Shown here piece by piece: positions 1 through 7,440 of a stretch of 9,577 nt of DNA. The position numbers and the translations under genes are program-made. This DNA comes from Bacillota bacterium. GTDB lineage: Bacteria; Bacillota; UBA4882; JAAYXC01. Below the pieces are notes generated by a model. That model saw only the letters and a program-made list of their open reading frames with translations, did no database searches and was not told the origin of the DNA. Within the stretch, counting starts at the first letter, position 1; every line of letters begins with the position of its first letter. Location of the stretch: NCBI GenBank assembly GCA_012516115.1, contig JAAYXC010000156.1, positions 1 to 9,577 of the forward strand, given 5' to 3'.

Positions 1-1212
<1,212 letters not shown>

Positions 1213-1265
1213 ACCTTCGGGCGCACGGCGCTTTCCCCGGGCATACGGAGGAGGGAAACTGGCAA

Positions 1266-1574
1266 ATGGCCAACCAAAAGATCCGGATTCGGCTCAAGGC
1301 CTTCGACCACCGGCTGCTCGACCAGTCGGCCGAGAAGATCGTGGAGACGGCCAAACGTACCGGGGCCATCGTCTCGGGGCCGATCCCTCTGCCCACGGAG
1401 AAGAGCATCTTTACCGTCTTGCGCGCGCCGCATGTGGAGAAAGACTGCCGTGAGCAGTTCGAGATGCGGACCCACAAGCGGTTGATCGATATTCTGGAAC
1501 CGAGTGCGAAGACGGTCGATGCCTTGATGCGCTTGGATCTCCCGGCAGGGGTCGATATCGAGATCAAACTATAA
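1266..1574 (+). CDS. rpsJ: 30S ribosomal protein S10
   Basis: S10 is a small-subunit head protein; in many bacteria it also serves as NusE in antitermination. The product is 102 residues, the usual family length, and runs from [15 protein letters not shown] to the typical [12 protein letters not shown] end. The conserved middle includes GPIPLPTEK (39-47) and the RTHKRLIDI segment (68-76). The frame is open upstream to a GTG at 1209 that overlaps the tuf stop. The ATG at 1266 is preferred because GGAGGAGGG at 1247-1255 sits 10 bases upstream and the protein then begins as its relatives do. It is the first gene of the S10 block. No clear promoter is visible in the 53-base gap after tuf, so read-through from tuf is likely. 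Confidence 0.97.
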   Translation: MANQKIRIRLKAFDHRLLDQSAEKIVETAKRTGAIVSGPIPLPTEKSIFTVLRAPHVEKDCREQFEMRTHKRLIDILEPSAKTVDALMRLDLPAGVDIEIKL

Positions 1575-1602
1575 GCGTAAAAAGGTAAAAAGAAGAAGTC
1601 TG

Positions 1603-1628
1603 GGTCAGAAACTCATGAGTTTCCGACC
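1603..1628 (+). promoter_or_regulatory. Hairpin in the rpsJ-rplC gap
   Basis: An 11-base arm GGTCAGAAACT (1603-1613) faces AGTTTCCGACC (1618-1628) across a CATG loop. Ten of the 11 positions pair, with one A-C mismatch. The hairpin lies just upstream of the rplC ribosome binding site (AGGTAGGGGG, 1632-1641). Only a CTTT follows it, so it is a poor intrinsic terminator. A processing site or a translational control element is more plausible. The function is inferred; the inverted repeat is seen directly. Confidence 0.55.
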
Positions 1629-1648
1629 TTTAGGTAGGGGGTTTTGGC

Positions 1649-2296
1649 ATGGCCAAGGGGATACTCGGACGGAAGATCGGGATGACCCAGATCTTTGGCG
1701 CCGACGGCCAGGCTATCCCGGTGACGGTGGTGGAGGCCGGACCGTGCGTGGTGGTACAGAAGAAGAGCACGACCACCGACGGCTACGAGGCCATCCAGCT
1801 CGGATTCGGCGAAAAGAGGGAGCGCCTTTTCAACAAGCCCTTGCGGGGACATTTCGCCAAGCACGGCATCACCCCGCGTCGCTTCCTGCGGGAGATCCGC
1901 CTCGAGGAAGGGGATCCTTCTTATGAGGTGGGCCAAGAGATTAAGGTGGACATCTTCCGGGAAGGGGAATACGTGGATGTTACCGGCAGGAGCAAAGGGA
2001 AAGGCTTTGCCGGCGTAATCAAGCGGTGGAATTTCAACCGGGCGCCGATGGCCCACGGTTCGATGTACCACCGGCGGGTCGGTTCACTCTGCGCCACCGA
2101 TCCGGCCCGGGTTTTTAAAAACCGCAAGTTGCCCGGGCGGATGGGCGGAGAACGCGTCACCGTTCAGGGCCTGCGGGTGGTCAAGGTGGATCCAGAACGG
2201 AATCTTCTTCTCGTTAAAGGGGCCGTTCCCGGTCCCAAAGGAGGTCTCCTCATTATTAAGGAGACGGTGAAGCGGGCCAAGCGGGCCCAGGCCTGA
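1649..2296 (+). CDS. rplC: 50S ribosomal protein L3
   Basis: L3 is a primary 23S rRNA binder that initiates 50S assembly and extends a loop toward the peptidyl transferase centre. The 215-residue product opens with the family signature [13 protein letters not shown] (4-16). It contains [15 protein letters not shown] (113-127), the central extension [12 protein letters not shown] (132-143), [13 protein letters not shown] (161-173, with the Gln that is methylated in E. coli) and [14 protein letters not shown] (186-199). [13 protein letters not shown] (151-163) resembles clostridial L3 proteins as I remember them. The start is ATG, 7 bases after the G-rich RBS at 1632-1641. The 74-base gap from rpsJ holds a hairpin; rplD follows after 19 bases. 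Confidence 0.98.
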   Translation: MAKGILGRKIGMTQIFGADGQAIPVTVVEAGPCVVVQKKSTTTDGYEAIQLGFGEKRERLFNKPLRGHFAKHGITPRRFLREIRLEEGDPSYEVGQEIKVDIFREGEYVDVTGRSKGKGFAGVIKRWNFNRAPMAHGSMYHRRVGSLCATDPARVFKNRKLPGRMGGERVTVQGLRVVKVDPERNLLLVKGAVPGPKGGLLIIKETVKRAKRAQA

Positions 2297-2315
2297 TCTT
2301 AAGGGGGTATACGCG

Positions 2316-2939
2316 ATGCCTACGGTTCCGGTCTACAACCTCGAGGGCCAACAGACCGGTGAAATACAACTTTCGGAGGAAGTTTTCGGCGCGCCCGTTA
2401 ACCGGGCTCTCCTCCACGAAGCGGTCAGGTTGCAGTTGGCTTCCCGGCGGTTGGGTACGGCCAAGGCCAAGACCCGCGGCGAAGTCCGCGGTGGCGGGCG
2501 TAAGCCCTGGCGACAGAAGGGCACCGGCCAGGCCCGTCATGGTTCCCGGCGTTCTCCGCTCTGGACCGGCGGCGCCGTGGTCTTCCCACCCGTGCCACGC
2601 AAGTACGGCTTTAGCCTGCCCGGGAAGGCCAGGTGTCTGGCGTTAAGATCCGCCCTCTCGGCCAAGGTGGCCGACGGTGAATTGCTGGTCCTGGAGGAAC
2701 TCCACTTTGCCGCACCGAAGACCAAGGCCATGGTGGCCCTTCTCGACCGGTTTAATCTCGATCGGAAGACGCTCATCGTTCTCCCGGCACCGGAGGAGAA
2801 CGTGGAGAAGTCGGCGCGTAACATTCCCGGAGTTACCACCATGTTACCCGAGCAGTTGAACGTTTACGACATCCTGAACCACGACCGGCTTCTCCTGACC
2901 CGGGCGGCCGTGGCGAAGGTAGAGGAGGCGCTGGCCTAA
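2316..2939 (+). CDS. rplD: 50S ribosomal protein L4
   Basis: L4 binds 23S rRNA domain I and sends a loop into the exit tunnel, where macrolide-resistance changes occur in other species. In some bacteria it also autoregulates the S10 operon. The 207-residue protein has an N-terminal strand (VPVYNLEGQQTGEIQL, 4-19) and the tunnel loop GGGRKPWRQKGTGQARHGS (59-77), followed by RSPLW (79-83). Compared with the common GTGRAR, residue 72 is Gln, and the usual VVFGP.PR is VVFPPVPR (88-95). These are modest departures in a conserved zone. AAGGGGG (2301-2307) lies 8 bases before the ATG. The stop TAA overlaps the ATG of rplW by one base, which suggests coupled translation. Confidence 0.98.
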   Translation: MPTVPVYNLEGQQTGEIQLSEEVFGAPVNRALLHEAVRLQLASRRLGTAKAKTRGEVRGGGRKPWRQKGTGQARHGSRRSPLWTGGAVVFPPVPRKYGFSLPGKARCLALRSALSAKVADGELLVLEELHFAAPKTKAMVALLDRFNLDRKTLIVLPAPEENVEKSARNIPGVTTMLPEQLNVYDILNHDRLLLTRAAVAKVEEALA

Positions 2940-3223
2940 TGGACGCCTGGACGATCGTCAAGCGGCCCATCGTCACGGAAAAGTCCAACCGCTTGATGGA
3001 ACAGAACAAGTATTGTTTTGTCGTGGATCCCAAGGCGAACAAGCATCAGATCAAGCAAGCGGTGGAAGAGATTTTTAAAGTGAAGGTCCTCGCGGTCAAT
3101 ACCATGCGTATGGAAGGGAAGATCAAACGCCTGGGGAGAAGCGAAGGCCGGCGGCCTGACTGGAAGAAGGCCGTGGTCACCCTCGCCCCCGGCAGCCGGA
3201 TTCAGTTCTTCGAAGGAGTATGA
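2939..3223 (+). CDS. rplW: 50S ribosomal protein L23
   Basis: L23 sits at the tunnel exit and is the docking site for trigger factor and SRP. The 94-residue product matches the family: KRPIVTEKS (8-16), the FVVDPKANKHQIKQAVE core (27-43), FKVKVLAVNT (46-55) and a basic loop (59-77) that contacts 23S rRNA. The ATG overlaps the rplD TAA by one base, and GAGGAGG at 2922-2928 lies inside rplD 10 bases upstream. In most bacteria rplB follows within a few tens of bases at most. Here a 204-base AT-rich repetitive stretch intervenes. Confidence 0.97.
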   Translation: MDAWTIVKRPIVTEKSNRLMEQNKYCFVVDPKANKHQIKQAVEEIFKVKVLAVNTMRMEGKIKRLGRSEGRRPDWKKAVVTLAPGSRIQFFEGV

Positions 3224-3266
3224 TGATTAGTTTTGAGTTTTGAGTTATGAGTTATGAGTTAAGTTA

Positions 3267-3346
3267 GGAGGGCCGGTGAATTCATCGCCGATGAGGGTTG
3301 AGTTTTGCGTTATGAGTTTAAAATACGAGGGTTGATAAATTCATCG
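3267..3346 (+). repeat. Imperfect ~59-base tandem duplication inside the element
   Basis: The segment 3267-3287 (GGAGGGCCGGTGAATTCATC plus G) recurs at 3326-3346 (CGAGGGTTGATAAATTCATC plus G), matching at 16 of 21 positions with a 59-base offset. Each copy follows a heptad block ending in TTATGAG (3252-3258 and 3310-3316, offset 58). The loop of the element therefore seems to have arisen by duplication of heptads plus tail. Confidence 0.6.
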
Positions 3347-3361
3347 TTTGCCCTGTATATT
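3332..3361 (+). promoter_or_regulatory. Candidate sigma-70-type promoter ahead of rplB
   Basis: TTGATA (3332-3337) and TATATT (3356-3361) are separated by 18 bases, and each differs from consensus at one position. Transcription would begin near 3368 and read into rplB. The region is AT-rich, so chance matches are more likely here than elsewhere in the window; no start site has been shown. Confidence 0.35.
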
Positions 3362-3427
3362 TAAGCGGATTTTCTTGACTCAACGCTCAACACTCATAAC
3401 TCATAACTAATTTCTAGGGGGATTAAA

Positions 3428-4249
3428 ATGGCCATCAAAAAGTATAAACCGACCTCGCCCGGCCGCCGGTTCATGACCGTGGCGACCTTCGAAGAGATCA
3501 CCAAGGACCGGCCGGAAAAGGCACTGCTTGAGCCGAAGCGGTCCCATGCCGGCCGGAACGCCACGGGGCGGATCACGGTCCGCCACCGCGGCGGCGGGCA
3601 TAAGCGGATGTACCGGGTGATCGATTTTAGGCGGGATAAGATCGGGGTCCCGGCGAAGGTGGCGGCCATCGAGTACGATCCCAACCGCTCGGCCCGGATT
3701 GCCCTGCTCCATTACGTGGACGGGGAGAAACGTTATATCCTGGCTCCGCTGGGGTTAAAGGTCGGGGATACGGTTATGGCCGGTCCACAGGCGGACATCA
3801 AGCCGGGGAATGCGCTGCCGCTTGCGGCCATCCCGGTGGGAACGATCGTCCACAATATCGAGCTCCGTCGGGGTTGTGGTGGCACCCTGGTCCGAAGCGC
3901 CGGCGCCGGGGCGCAACTTCTGGCCAAAGAAGGCGAGTACGCCCAGGTCCGCCTGCCCTCGGGCGAGGTGCGGAAGATCCGCCAGGAGTGCATGGCCACC
4001 ATCGGCCAGGTGGGGAACATCGAACATGAGAACATCACCATCGGTAAGGCCGGGCGTTCGCGCTGGCTGGGCTGGCGGCCGGCCAACCGGGGACTCTCCA
4101 TGAACCCGGTGGACCACCCGCACGGCGGCGGCGAAGGTCGTTGTCCGGTGGGCCGTCCGCCGGTGACTCCGTGGGGTAAACCGGCTCTGGGTCATCGGAC
4201 CAGAAACCCCAAACCGTCCGATAAATTGATCGTCAAGCGACGTGATTAA
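3428..4249 (+). CDS. rplB: 50S ribosomal protein L2
   Basis: L2 is one of the largest and most conserved 50S proteins. It is needed for subunit association and for peptidyl transferase centre assembly. The 273-residue product has the N-terminal [10 protein letters not shown] (5-14), the RNA-binding domain with [14 protein letters not shown] (47-60) and [10 protein letters not shown] (62-71), and the C-terminal SH3-like part. The hallmark [13 protein letters not shown] (225-237) carries the essential His at 230 (His229 in E. coli). Length is close to the usual 274-276. AGGGGG (3416-3421) lies 6 bases before the ATG, right at the edge of the upstream repeat element, so the element abuts but does not replace the RBS. 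The gene itself is intact. Confidence 0.98.
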   Translation: MAIKKYKPTSPGRRFMTVATFEEITKDRPEKALLEPKRSHAGRNATGRITVRHRGGGHKRMYRVIDFRRDKIGVPAKVAAIEYDPNRSARIALLHYVDGEKRYILAPLGLKVGDTVMAGPQADIKPGNALPLAAIPVGTIVHNIELRRGCGGTLVRSAGAGAQLLAKEGEYAQVRLPSGEVRKIRQECMATIGQVGNIEHENITIGKAGRSRWLGWRPANRGLSMNPVDHPHGGGEGRCPVGRPPVTPWGKPALGHRTRNPKPSDKLIVKRRD

Positions 4250-4280
4250 GCCAGGGACGGCAAAGGAGGGGTAACCGGAA

Positions 4281-4565
4281 GTGTCGCGCTCGAAGAAGAA
4301 AGGGCCCTATGTCCATCCTTCGTTGATCAAAAAGATCCGGGAGATGAACGAGAAAGGCGAGAAGCGGGTCATTAAGACCTGGTCGCGAAGTTCGACCGTC
4401 TTCCCGGAGATGGTGGGGCATACCATCGCGATCCACGACGGCCGTAAGCACGTCCCGATCTATTTAACCGAAGAGATGGTCGGGCATAAATTGGGTGAAT
4501 TTGCCCCGACGCGGACCTTCCGCGGCCACGGGGCACACACCGAGCGGTCTACGGCTTTGAAGTAA
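4281..4565 (+). CDS. rpsS: 30S ribosomal protein S19
   Basis: S19 lies in the 30S head with S13 and contacts the A-site region. The 94-residue protein has the typical start [18 protein letters not shown] (2-19), the core [20 protein letters not shown] (residues 34-53) and [16 protein letters not shown] (68-83). The start is GTG. It is chosen because AAAGGAGGGG at 4262-4271 sits 9 bases upstream and the N-terminus then matches the family exactly. The gap from rplB is 31 bases; rplV follows after 36 bases. Confidence 0.97.
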   Translation: MSRSKKKGPYVHPSLIKKIREMNEKGEKRVIKTWSRSSTVFPEMVGHTIAIHDGRKHVPIYLTEEMVGHKLGEFAPTRTFRGHGAHTERSTALK

Positions 4566-4601
4566 ATTTTATGCGCCGGGATCGCCAGGGAGGTTTACCA
4601 G

Positions 4602-4940
4602 ATGGAAGCAAGGGCAGTGGCGCGATTCGTGCGCATCGCGCCGAGAAAAGCGCGCGCGGTGGTCAACCTGATCCGGGGCAAGAAAGTAGACGAAGCCCTT
4701 AAGATCTTGGCGTTTACCCCGCGGGGGGCGGCGGAGGTCGTGGCCAAGGTGGTCGAATCGGCGGCGGCCAACGCCGAGAACAACCATAATCTGAACCGTG
4801 ACGCGTTGGTCGTGGCCGAAGCCTTCGTCGACCAGGGACCGACGATGAAGCGGGTCCACCAGCGGGCCCAGGGCCGCATCGCGCTCATCCGGAAACGCAC
4901 CAGTCACATTACGGTCGTCCTCAGGGAGAAGGAGGGTTAG
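4602..4940 (+). CDS. rplV: 50S ribosomal protein L22
   Basis: L22 contacts all domains of 23S rRNA and lines the exit tunnel with a long beta-hairpin. The 112-residue product shows [20 protein letters not shown] (7-26), the ANAENNHNL stretch (56-64) and the hairpin region [20 protein letters not shown] (79-98), followed by [12 protein letters not shown] replaces the frequent FRP in the KRFRPRAQGRA hairpin motif, a mild variation. AGGGAGGT (4587-4594) is 7 bases before the ATG. An upstream ATG at 4571 is out of frame. The stop lies 2 bases before the rpsC start. Confidence 0.97.
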   Translation: MEARAVARFVRIAPRKARAVVNLIRGKKVDEALKILAFTPRGAAEVVAKVVESAAANAENNHNLNRDALVVAEAFVDQGPTMKRVHQRAQGRIALIRKRTSHITVVLREKEG

Positions 4941-4942
4941 GC

Positions 4943-5629
4943 GTGGGTCAGAAAGTCCACCCGTTGGGGTTACGGCTCGGGATAATCAAAGATTGGGAGG
5001 CCAGATGGTTCGCGGAGCGCGACTACGCCGATCTGCTCCATGAGGACCTGAAGATCCGCCGAACCTTAAAGAAGCGGCTCTATGCCTCCGGGGTGGCCAA
5101 GATCGAGATCGAGCGCGCGGCCAACCGGGTTAAGGTCACCATCCATACCGCCCGGCCGGGGATGGTCATCGGACGTGGGGGAACCGAGGTCGAGAACATC
5201 CGTCGCGACCTCGAAAAGATGACGGGAAAACAGGTCCAGCTCAACATCGCCGAGGTCAAGACGCCGGAGCTCAATGCCCAGCTGGTGGCGGAGAACATCG
5301 CTTTTCAGCTGGAGCGACGCGTCTCCTTCCGGCGGGCCATGAAACAGGCCATTTCCCGCGCCATACGCCTGGGCGCCCAGGGGATCAAGGTGGCCTGCAG
5401 CGGCCGTCTGGCCGGGGCCGAGATCGCCCGAACCGAACATTACAGCGAGGGCAAGGTACCCCTCCACACTCTGCGGGCCGATATCGACTTCGGGCTGGCC
5501 GAGGCCAAGACGACCTACGGCAAGATCGGTGTCAAGGTCTGGATTTATAAAGGTGAGGTACTCCCCCAGAAGAAGACGGCGAAGGCGGAGGGAGGCGCGC
5601 TGAGGAATGCTCGTGCCCAAGAGGGTTAA
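4943..5629 (+). CDS. rpsC: 30S ribosomal protein S3
   Basis: S3 forms part of the mRNA entry channel and contributes to helicase activity with S4 and S5. The 228-residue product starts [13 protein letters not shown], carries a type II KH domain with the GXXG loop as GRGG (77-80), and has the conserved C-domain from [11 protein letters not shown] (127-137) through [20 protein letters not shown] (161-180) to [11 protein letters not shown] (198-208). The start is GTG, 2 bases after the rplV stop, with AAGGAGGG (4929-4936) inside rplV as RBS. The last residues (220-228) are encoded within the overlap with rplP and are not conserved in kind. Confidence 0.97.
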   Translation: MGQKVHPLGLRLGIIKDWEARWFAERDYADLLHEDLKIRRTLKKRLYASGVAKIEIERAANRVKVTIHTARPGMVIGRGGTEVENIRRDLEKMTGKQVQLNIAEVKTPELNAQLVAENIAFQLERRVSFRRAMKQAISRAIRLGAQGIKVACSGRLAGAEIARTEHYSEGKVPLHTLRADIDFGLAEAKTTYGKIGVKVWIYKGEVLPQKKTAKAEGGALRNARAQEG

Positions 5630-6035
5630 ACACCGCAAAGTAATGCGCGGACGGATGAAGGGCAAAGCCATCCGCGGTTCCCAGCTCGACCTGGGCGATT
5701 ACGGGTTGAAGGCCTTAGAGCCCGGGTGGATAACGAACGTGCAGATCGAGGCGGCCCGTATTGCCCTAACACGGCATATCAAGCGTGGGGGCAGGGTTTG
5801 GATCAAGATCTTCCCCGATAAACCGGTGACGGCCAAACCGGCCGAAACCCGGATGGGCGGCGGGAAAGGTTCTCCCGAACATTGGGTGGCCGTGGTGAAA
5901 CCGGGGCGGATTCTCTTCGAGATCACCGGGGTGGAGGAGGACGTCGCCCGCGAGGCCATGCGCCTGGCGGCGCATAAGCTTCCTATCAAGGCCAAGTTCG
6001 TCAAGCGCCTAGAGGCGGGTGGTGAAGCCGAATGA
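5607..6035 (+). CDS. rplP: 50S ribosomal protein L16
   Basis: L16 binds near the A and P sites and completes the peptidyl transferase region late in 50S assembly. The 142-residue protein begins with the near-invariant [20 protein letters not shown], which fixes the start at ATG 5607 even though this lies 23 bases inside rpsC. GGAGGGAGG (5587-5595) is the probable RBS. Further motifs are [20 protein letters not shown] (53-72) and [20 protein letters not shown] (82-101); the first Arg of the latter corresponds to the Arg hydroxylated in E. coli. It ends in an ATGA overlap with rpmC. Confidence 0.97.
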   Translation: MLVPKRVKHRKVMRGRMKGKAIRGSQLDLGDYGLKALEPGWITNVQIEAARIALTRHIKRGGRVWIKIFPDKPVTAKPAETRMGGGKGSPEHWVAVVKPGRILFEITGVEEDVAREAMRLAAHKLPIKAKFVKRLEAGGEAE

Positions 6036-6235
6036 AACCCAAGGAGATCCGCGACTTAACCGACGAGGAACTGGAGAAGAGACTCCATGATTTGAAGGCG
6101 GAACTCTTTAACCTCCGCTTTCAACTTGCCACCGGCCAATTGGAAAACCCCATGCGGGTACGCGACGTACGCCGGTCCATCGCGCGGATCAAGACCATCC
6201 AGCGCGAGCGGGAACTCCATCTCCACCGGGCATGA
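6032..6235 (+). CDS. rpmC: 50S ribosomal protein L29
   Basis: L29 is a small two-helix protein next to L23 at the tunnel exit. The 67-residue product is the usual length: [19 protein letters not shown] (4-22), [20 protein letters not shown] (24-43) and the final helix [14 protein letters not shown] (48-61). Its ATG shares four bases with the rplP stop (ATGA). Only a weak GGTGG lies upstream, so coupling to rplP translation is likely. rpsQ follows after 24 bases. Confidence 0.96.
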   Translation: MKPKEIRDLTDEELEKRLHDLKAELFNLRFQLATGQLENPMRVRDVRRSIARIKTIQRERELHLHRA

Positions 6236-6259
6236 GGAAAGCACGAGGAGGGACGAAAA

Positions 6260-6517
6260 ATGGCCGAGCGGTCGTGGCGGAAGACCCGGGTGGGTCGCGT
6301 GGTCAGCGATAAGATGGATAAAACGGTGGTCGTGGCCGTCGCGCGCCTCGTCCGGCACCCTCTTTACGGCCGGACCATTAAGCGGACCACGAAGCTGAAA
6401 GCCCATGATGAACGGAATCAGTGCCGGATCGGAGATCGCGTCCGGGTGATGGAGACGCGGCCTCTCTCGCGGGAGAAGCGGTGGCGCGTGGTGGAGATCA
6501 TCGAACGCGCCCAGTGA
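6260..6517 (+). CDS. rpsQ: 30S ribosomal protein S17
   Basis: S17 is an OB-fold primary binder of the 16S 5' domain. The 85-residue product has the typical [20 protein letters not shown] (8-27), [20 protein letters not shown] (32-51) and [20 protein letters not shown] (58-77). GAGGAGGGA (6245-6253) is 6 bases before the ATG. Length and order match the S10 operon standard. It is the last gene of the S10 block; the 46 bases to rplN carry no convincing promoter or terminator. Confidence 0.97.
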   Translation: MAERSWRKTRVGRVVSDKMDKTVVVAVARLVRHPLYGRTIKRTTKLKAHDERNQCRIGDRVRVMETRPLSREKRWRVVEIIERAQ

Positions 6518-6563
6518 GCCCGTCGGGATGCGGTGAGATTTCGGCAGAAAGGAGGGGCCGGAC

Positions 6564-6962
6564 TTGATTCAGACCCAGACCTACTTGAATGTAGCGGATA
6601 ACTCAGGTGCTAAACAGCTCATGTGCATTCGGGTTCTCGGCGGTTCGCGGCGCCGGTACGCCAGAGTAGGCGATGTGATCGTCGCCGTGGTCAAGGACGC
6701 GCTCCCGCCCACGGTGGCCAAGAAAGGAACGGGCGCCGGCGCGGCGGTCAAGAAGGGTGACGTGGTACGGGCGGTGGTCGTCCGGACCAAGAAACCCACC
6801 CGGCGGCCGGACGGTTCTTATATCCGGTTCGACGATAACGCGGCGGTCATCCTGACCGACCAGATGAATCCACGGGGGACCCGTATCTTCGGACCGGTGG
6901 CCCGCGAACTGCGGGAGAAGAACTTCACCAAGATCATCTCCCTGGCGCCCGAGGTGCTTTAG
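6564..6962 (+). CDS. rplN: 50S ribosomal protein L14 with an internal insertion
   Basis: L14 lies at the subunit interface (bridges with 16S rRNA) and is the binding site of the silencing factor RsfS. The product opens with TTG-coded [17 protein letters not shown], with AAAGGAGGGG (6548-6557) 6 bases upstream, and ends in the invariant [10 protein letters not shown]. It has 132 residues against the usual 122-123. The extra ~10 lie in one place: after KDALP (44-48), where relatives read about RGAVKKGD, this protein reads [18 protein letters not shown] (49-66). VAKKG and AVKKG look like a duplicated unit. The rest is canonical, including [17 protein letters not shown] (80-96) and [12 protein letters not shown]. 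It begins the spc block. Confidence 0.97.
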   Translation: MIQTQTYLNVADNSGAKQLMCIRVLGGSRRRYARVGDVIVAVVKDALPPTVAKKGTGAGAAVKKGDVVRAVVVRTKKPTRRPDGSYIRFDDNAAVILTDQMNPRGTRIFGPVARELREKNFTKIISLAPEVL

Positions 6963-6963
6963 G

Positions 6964-7004
6964 CCACGGGCCGGGGACCTCGCCCGGCCGTGGAGAACGG
7001 CCGG
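6964..7004 (+). promoter_or_regulatory. Two mutually exclusive hairpins before rplX
   Basis: Hairpin A pairs CCACGGGCCGGG (6964-6975, one bulged G) with CCCGGCCGTGG (6983-6993). Hairpin B pairs CCGGCCGT (6984-6991) perfectly with ACGGCCGG (6997-7004) over a GGAGA loop. The 3' arm of A is the 5' arm of B, so only one can form. The rplX RBS (AAGGAGGGAGG, 7007-7017) begins just after B. No T-run follows, so termination is unlikely. Repeated GC-rich words could also create this by chance. Confidence 0.5.
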
Positions 7005-7023
7005 AGAAGGAGGGAGGATCATA

Positions 7024-7347
7024 GTGGCAGTACGAACCCTGCTCAAAAAAGGCGACGAAGTGATGGTCCTTTCCGGTAAGGATCGGGGCCGCCGGGGCAA
7101 GATCCAGCGGGTCCTGGCCGGAGAGGGCAAGGTGATCGTGGAAGGCCTTAATCTGGCCAAGAAACATGCCCGGCCGACCAAGACCAACCCGCAGGGTGGA
7201 GTCATCGATAAGGCTCTACCGCTTCCCGCCGGCAAGGTGATGCTGGTTTGCCAAGGCTGTAACAAGCCGACCCGCATCCGGAGGGAAGAAGCCGTGGACG
7301 GGACCTGGGTCCGCGTCTGCCGGCGGTGTGGTCGGACCATCGATTGA
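7024..7347 (+). CDS. rplX: 50S ribosomal protein L24, zinc-ribbon-like C-terminus
   Basis: L24 initiates 50S assembly and sits near the tunnel exit. The 107-residue product has the KOW motif in KGDEVMVLSGKDRGRRGKI (9-27), then VIVEGLNLAKKHARPT (38-52). The C-terminus carries CQGC (76-79) and CRRC (99-102), a CxxC...CxxC arrangement that suggests zinc binding; such cysteines occur in L24 from a subset of bacteria. The start is GTG, with AAGGAGGGAGG (7007-7017) 6 bases upstream. It is separated from rplN by 61 bases with hairpins and from rplE by 93 bases. Family assignment is firm; zinc binding is inferred. Confidence 0.96.
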   Translation: MAVRTLLKKGDEVMVLSGKDRGRRGKIQRVLAGEGKVIVEGLNLAKKHARPTKTNPQGGVIDKALPLPAGKVMLVCQGCNKPTRIRREEAVDGTWVRVCRRCGRTID

Positions 7348-7363
7348 CCCGGCCCGCGCGATC

Positions 7364-7383
7364 CGGGGAAGGTTTCTTCCCCG
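7364..7383 (+). promoter_or_regulatory. Perfect 8-bp hairpin in the rplX-rplE gap
   Basis: CGGGGAAG (7364-7371) and CTTCCCCG (7376-7383) pair perfectly over a GTTT loop. The following CTTTCATGTT is too interrupted for a strong intrinsic terminator, though partial attenuation is possible. In E. coli, S8 represses the spc operon by binding mRNA around the rplE start. This gap is the equivalent position, but I cannot identify the S8 recognition core here. Confidence 0.5.
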
Positions 7384-7440
7384 CTTTCATGTTGTGACCG
7401 GTGATGGCCGGGCCGGTATTGGGCCAAGGAGGTGTGTTCG

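Larger units (their letters stand above)
3226..3411. repeat. Heptanucleotide inverted-repeat element (MITE-like)
   Basis: The left arm (3226-3258) is ATTAG plus four heptads: TTTTGAG, TTTTGAG, TTATGAG, TTATGAG. The right arm (3379-3411), read on the minus strand, is ATTAG plus TTATGAG, TTATGAG, TGTTGAG, CGTTGAG, in exact register. The arms match at 26 of 33 positions and enclose 120 bases. A third heptad block (GGTTGAG, TTTTGCG, TTATGAG) lies at 3296-3316. The element is visibly AT-rich against GC-rich neighbours, has no ORF of note, and shows no clear target-site duplication. It resembles short tandemly repeated heptamers known from cyanobacteria or a non-autonomous mobile element. A transcribed long stem-loop is another reading. 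Confidence 0.8.

Noticed and set aside
3226..3411. CRISPR array or intrinsic terminator in the rplW-rplB gap
   Set aside because: The repeats are contiguous 7-mers without spacers, and the stem is not followed by a T-run.
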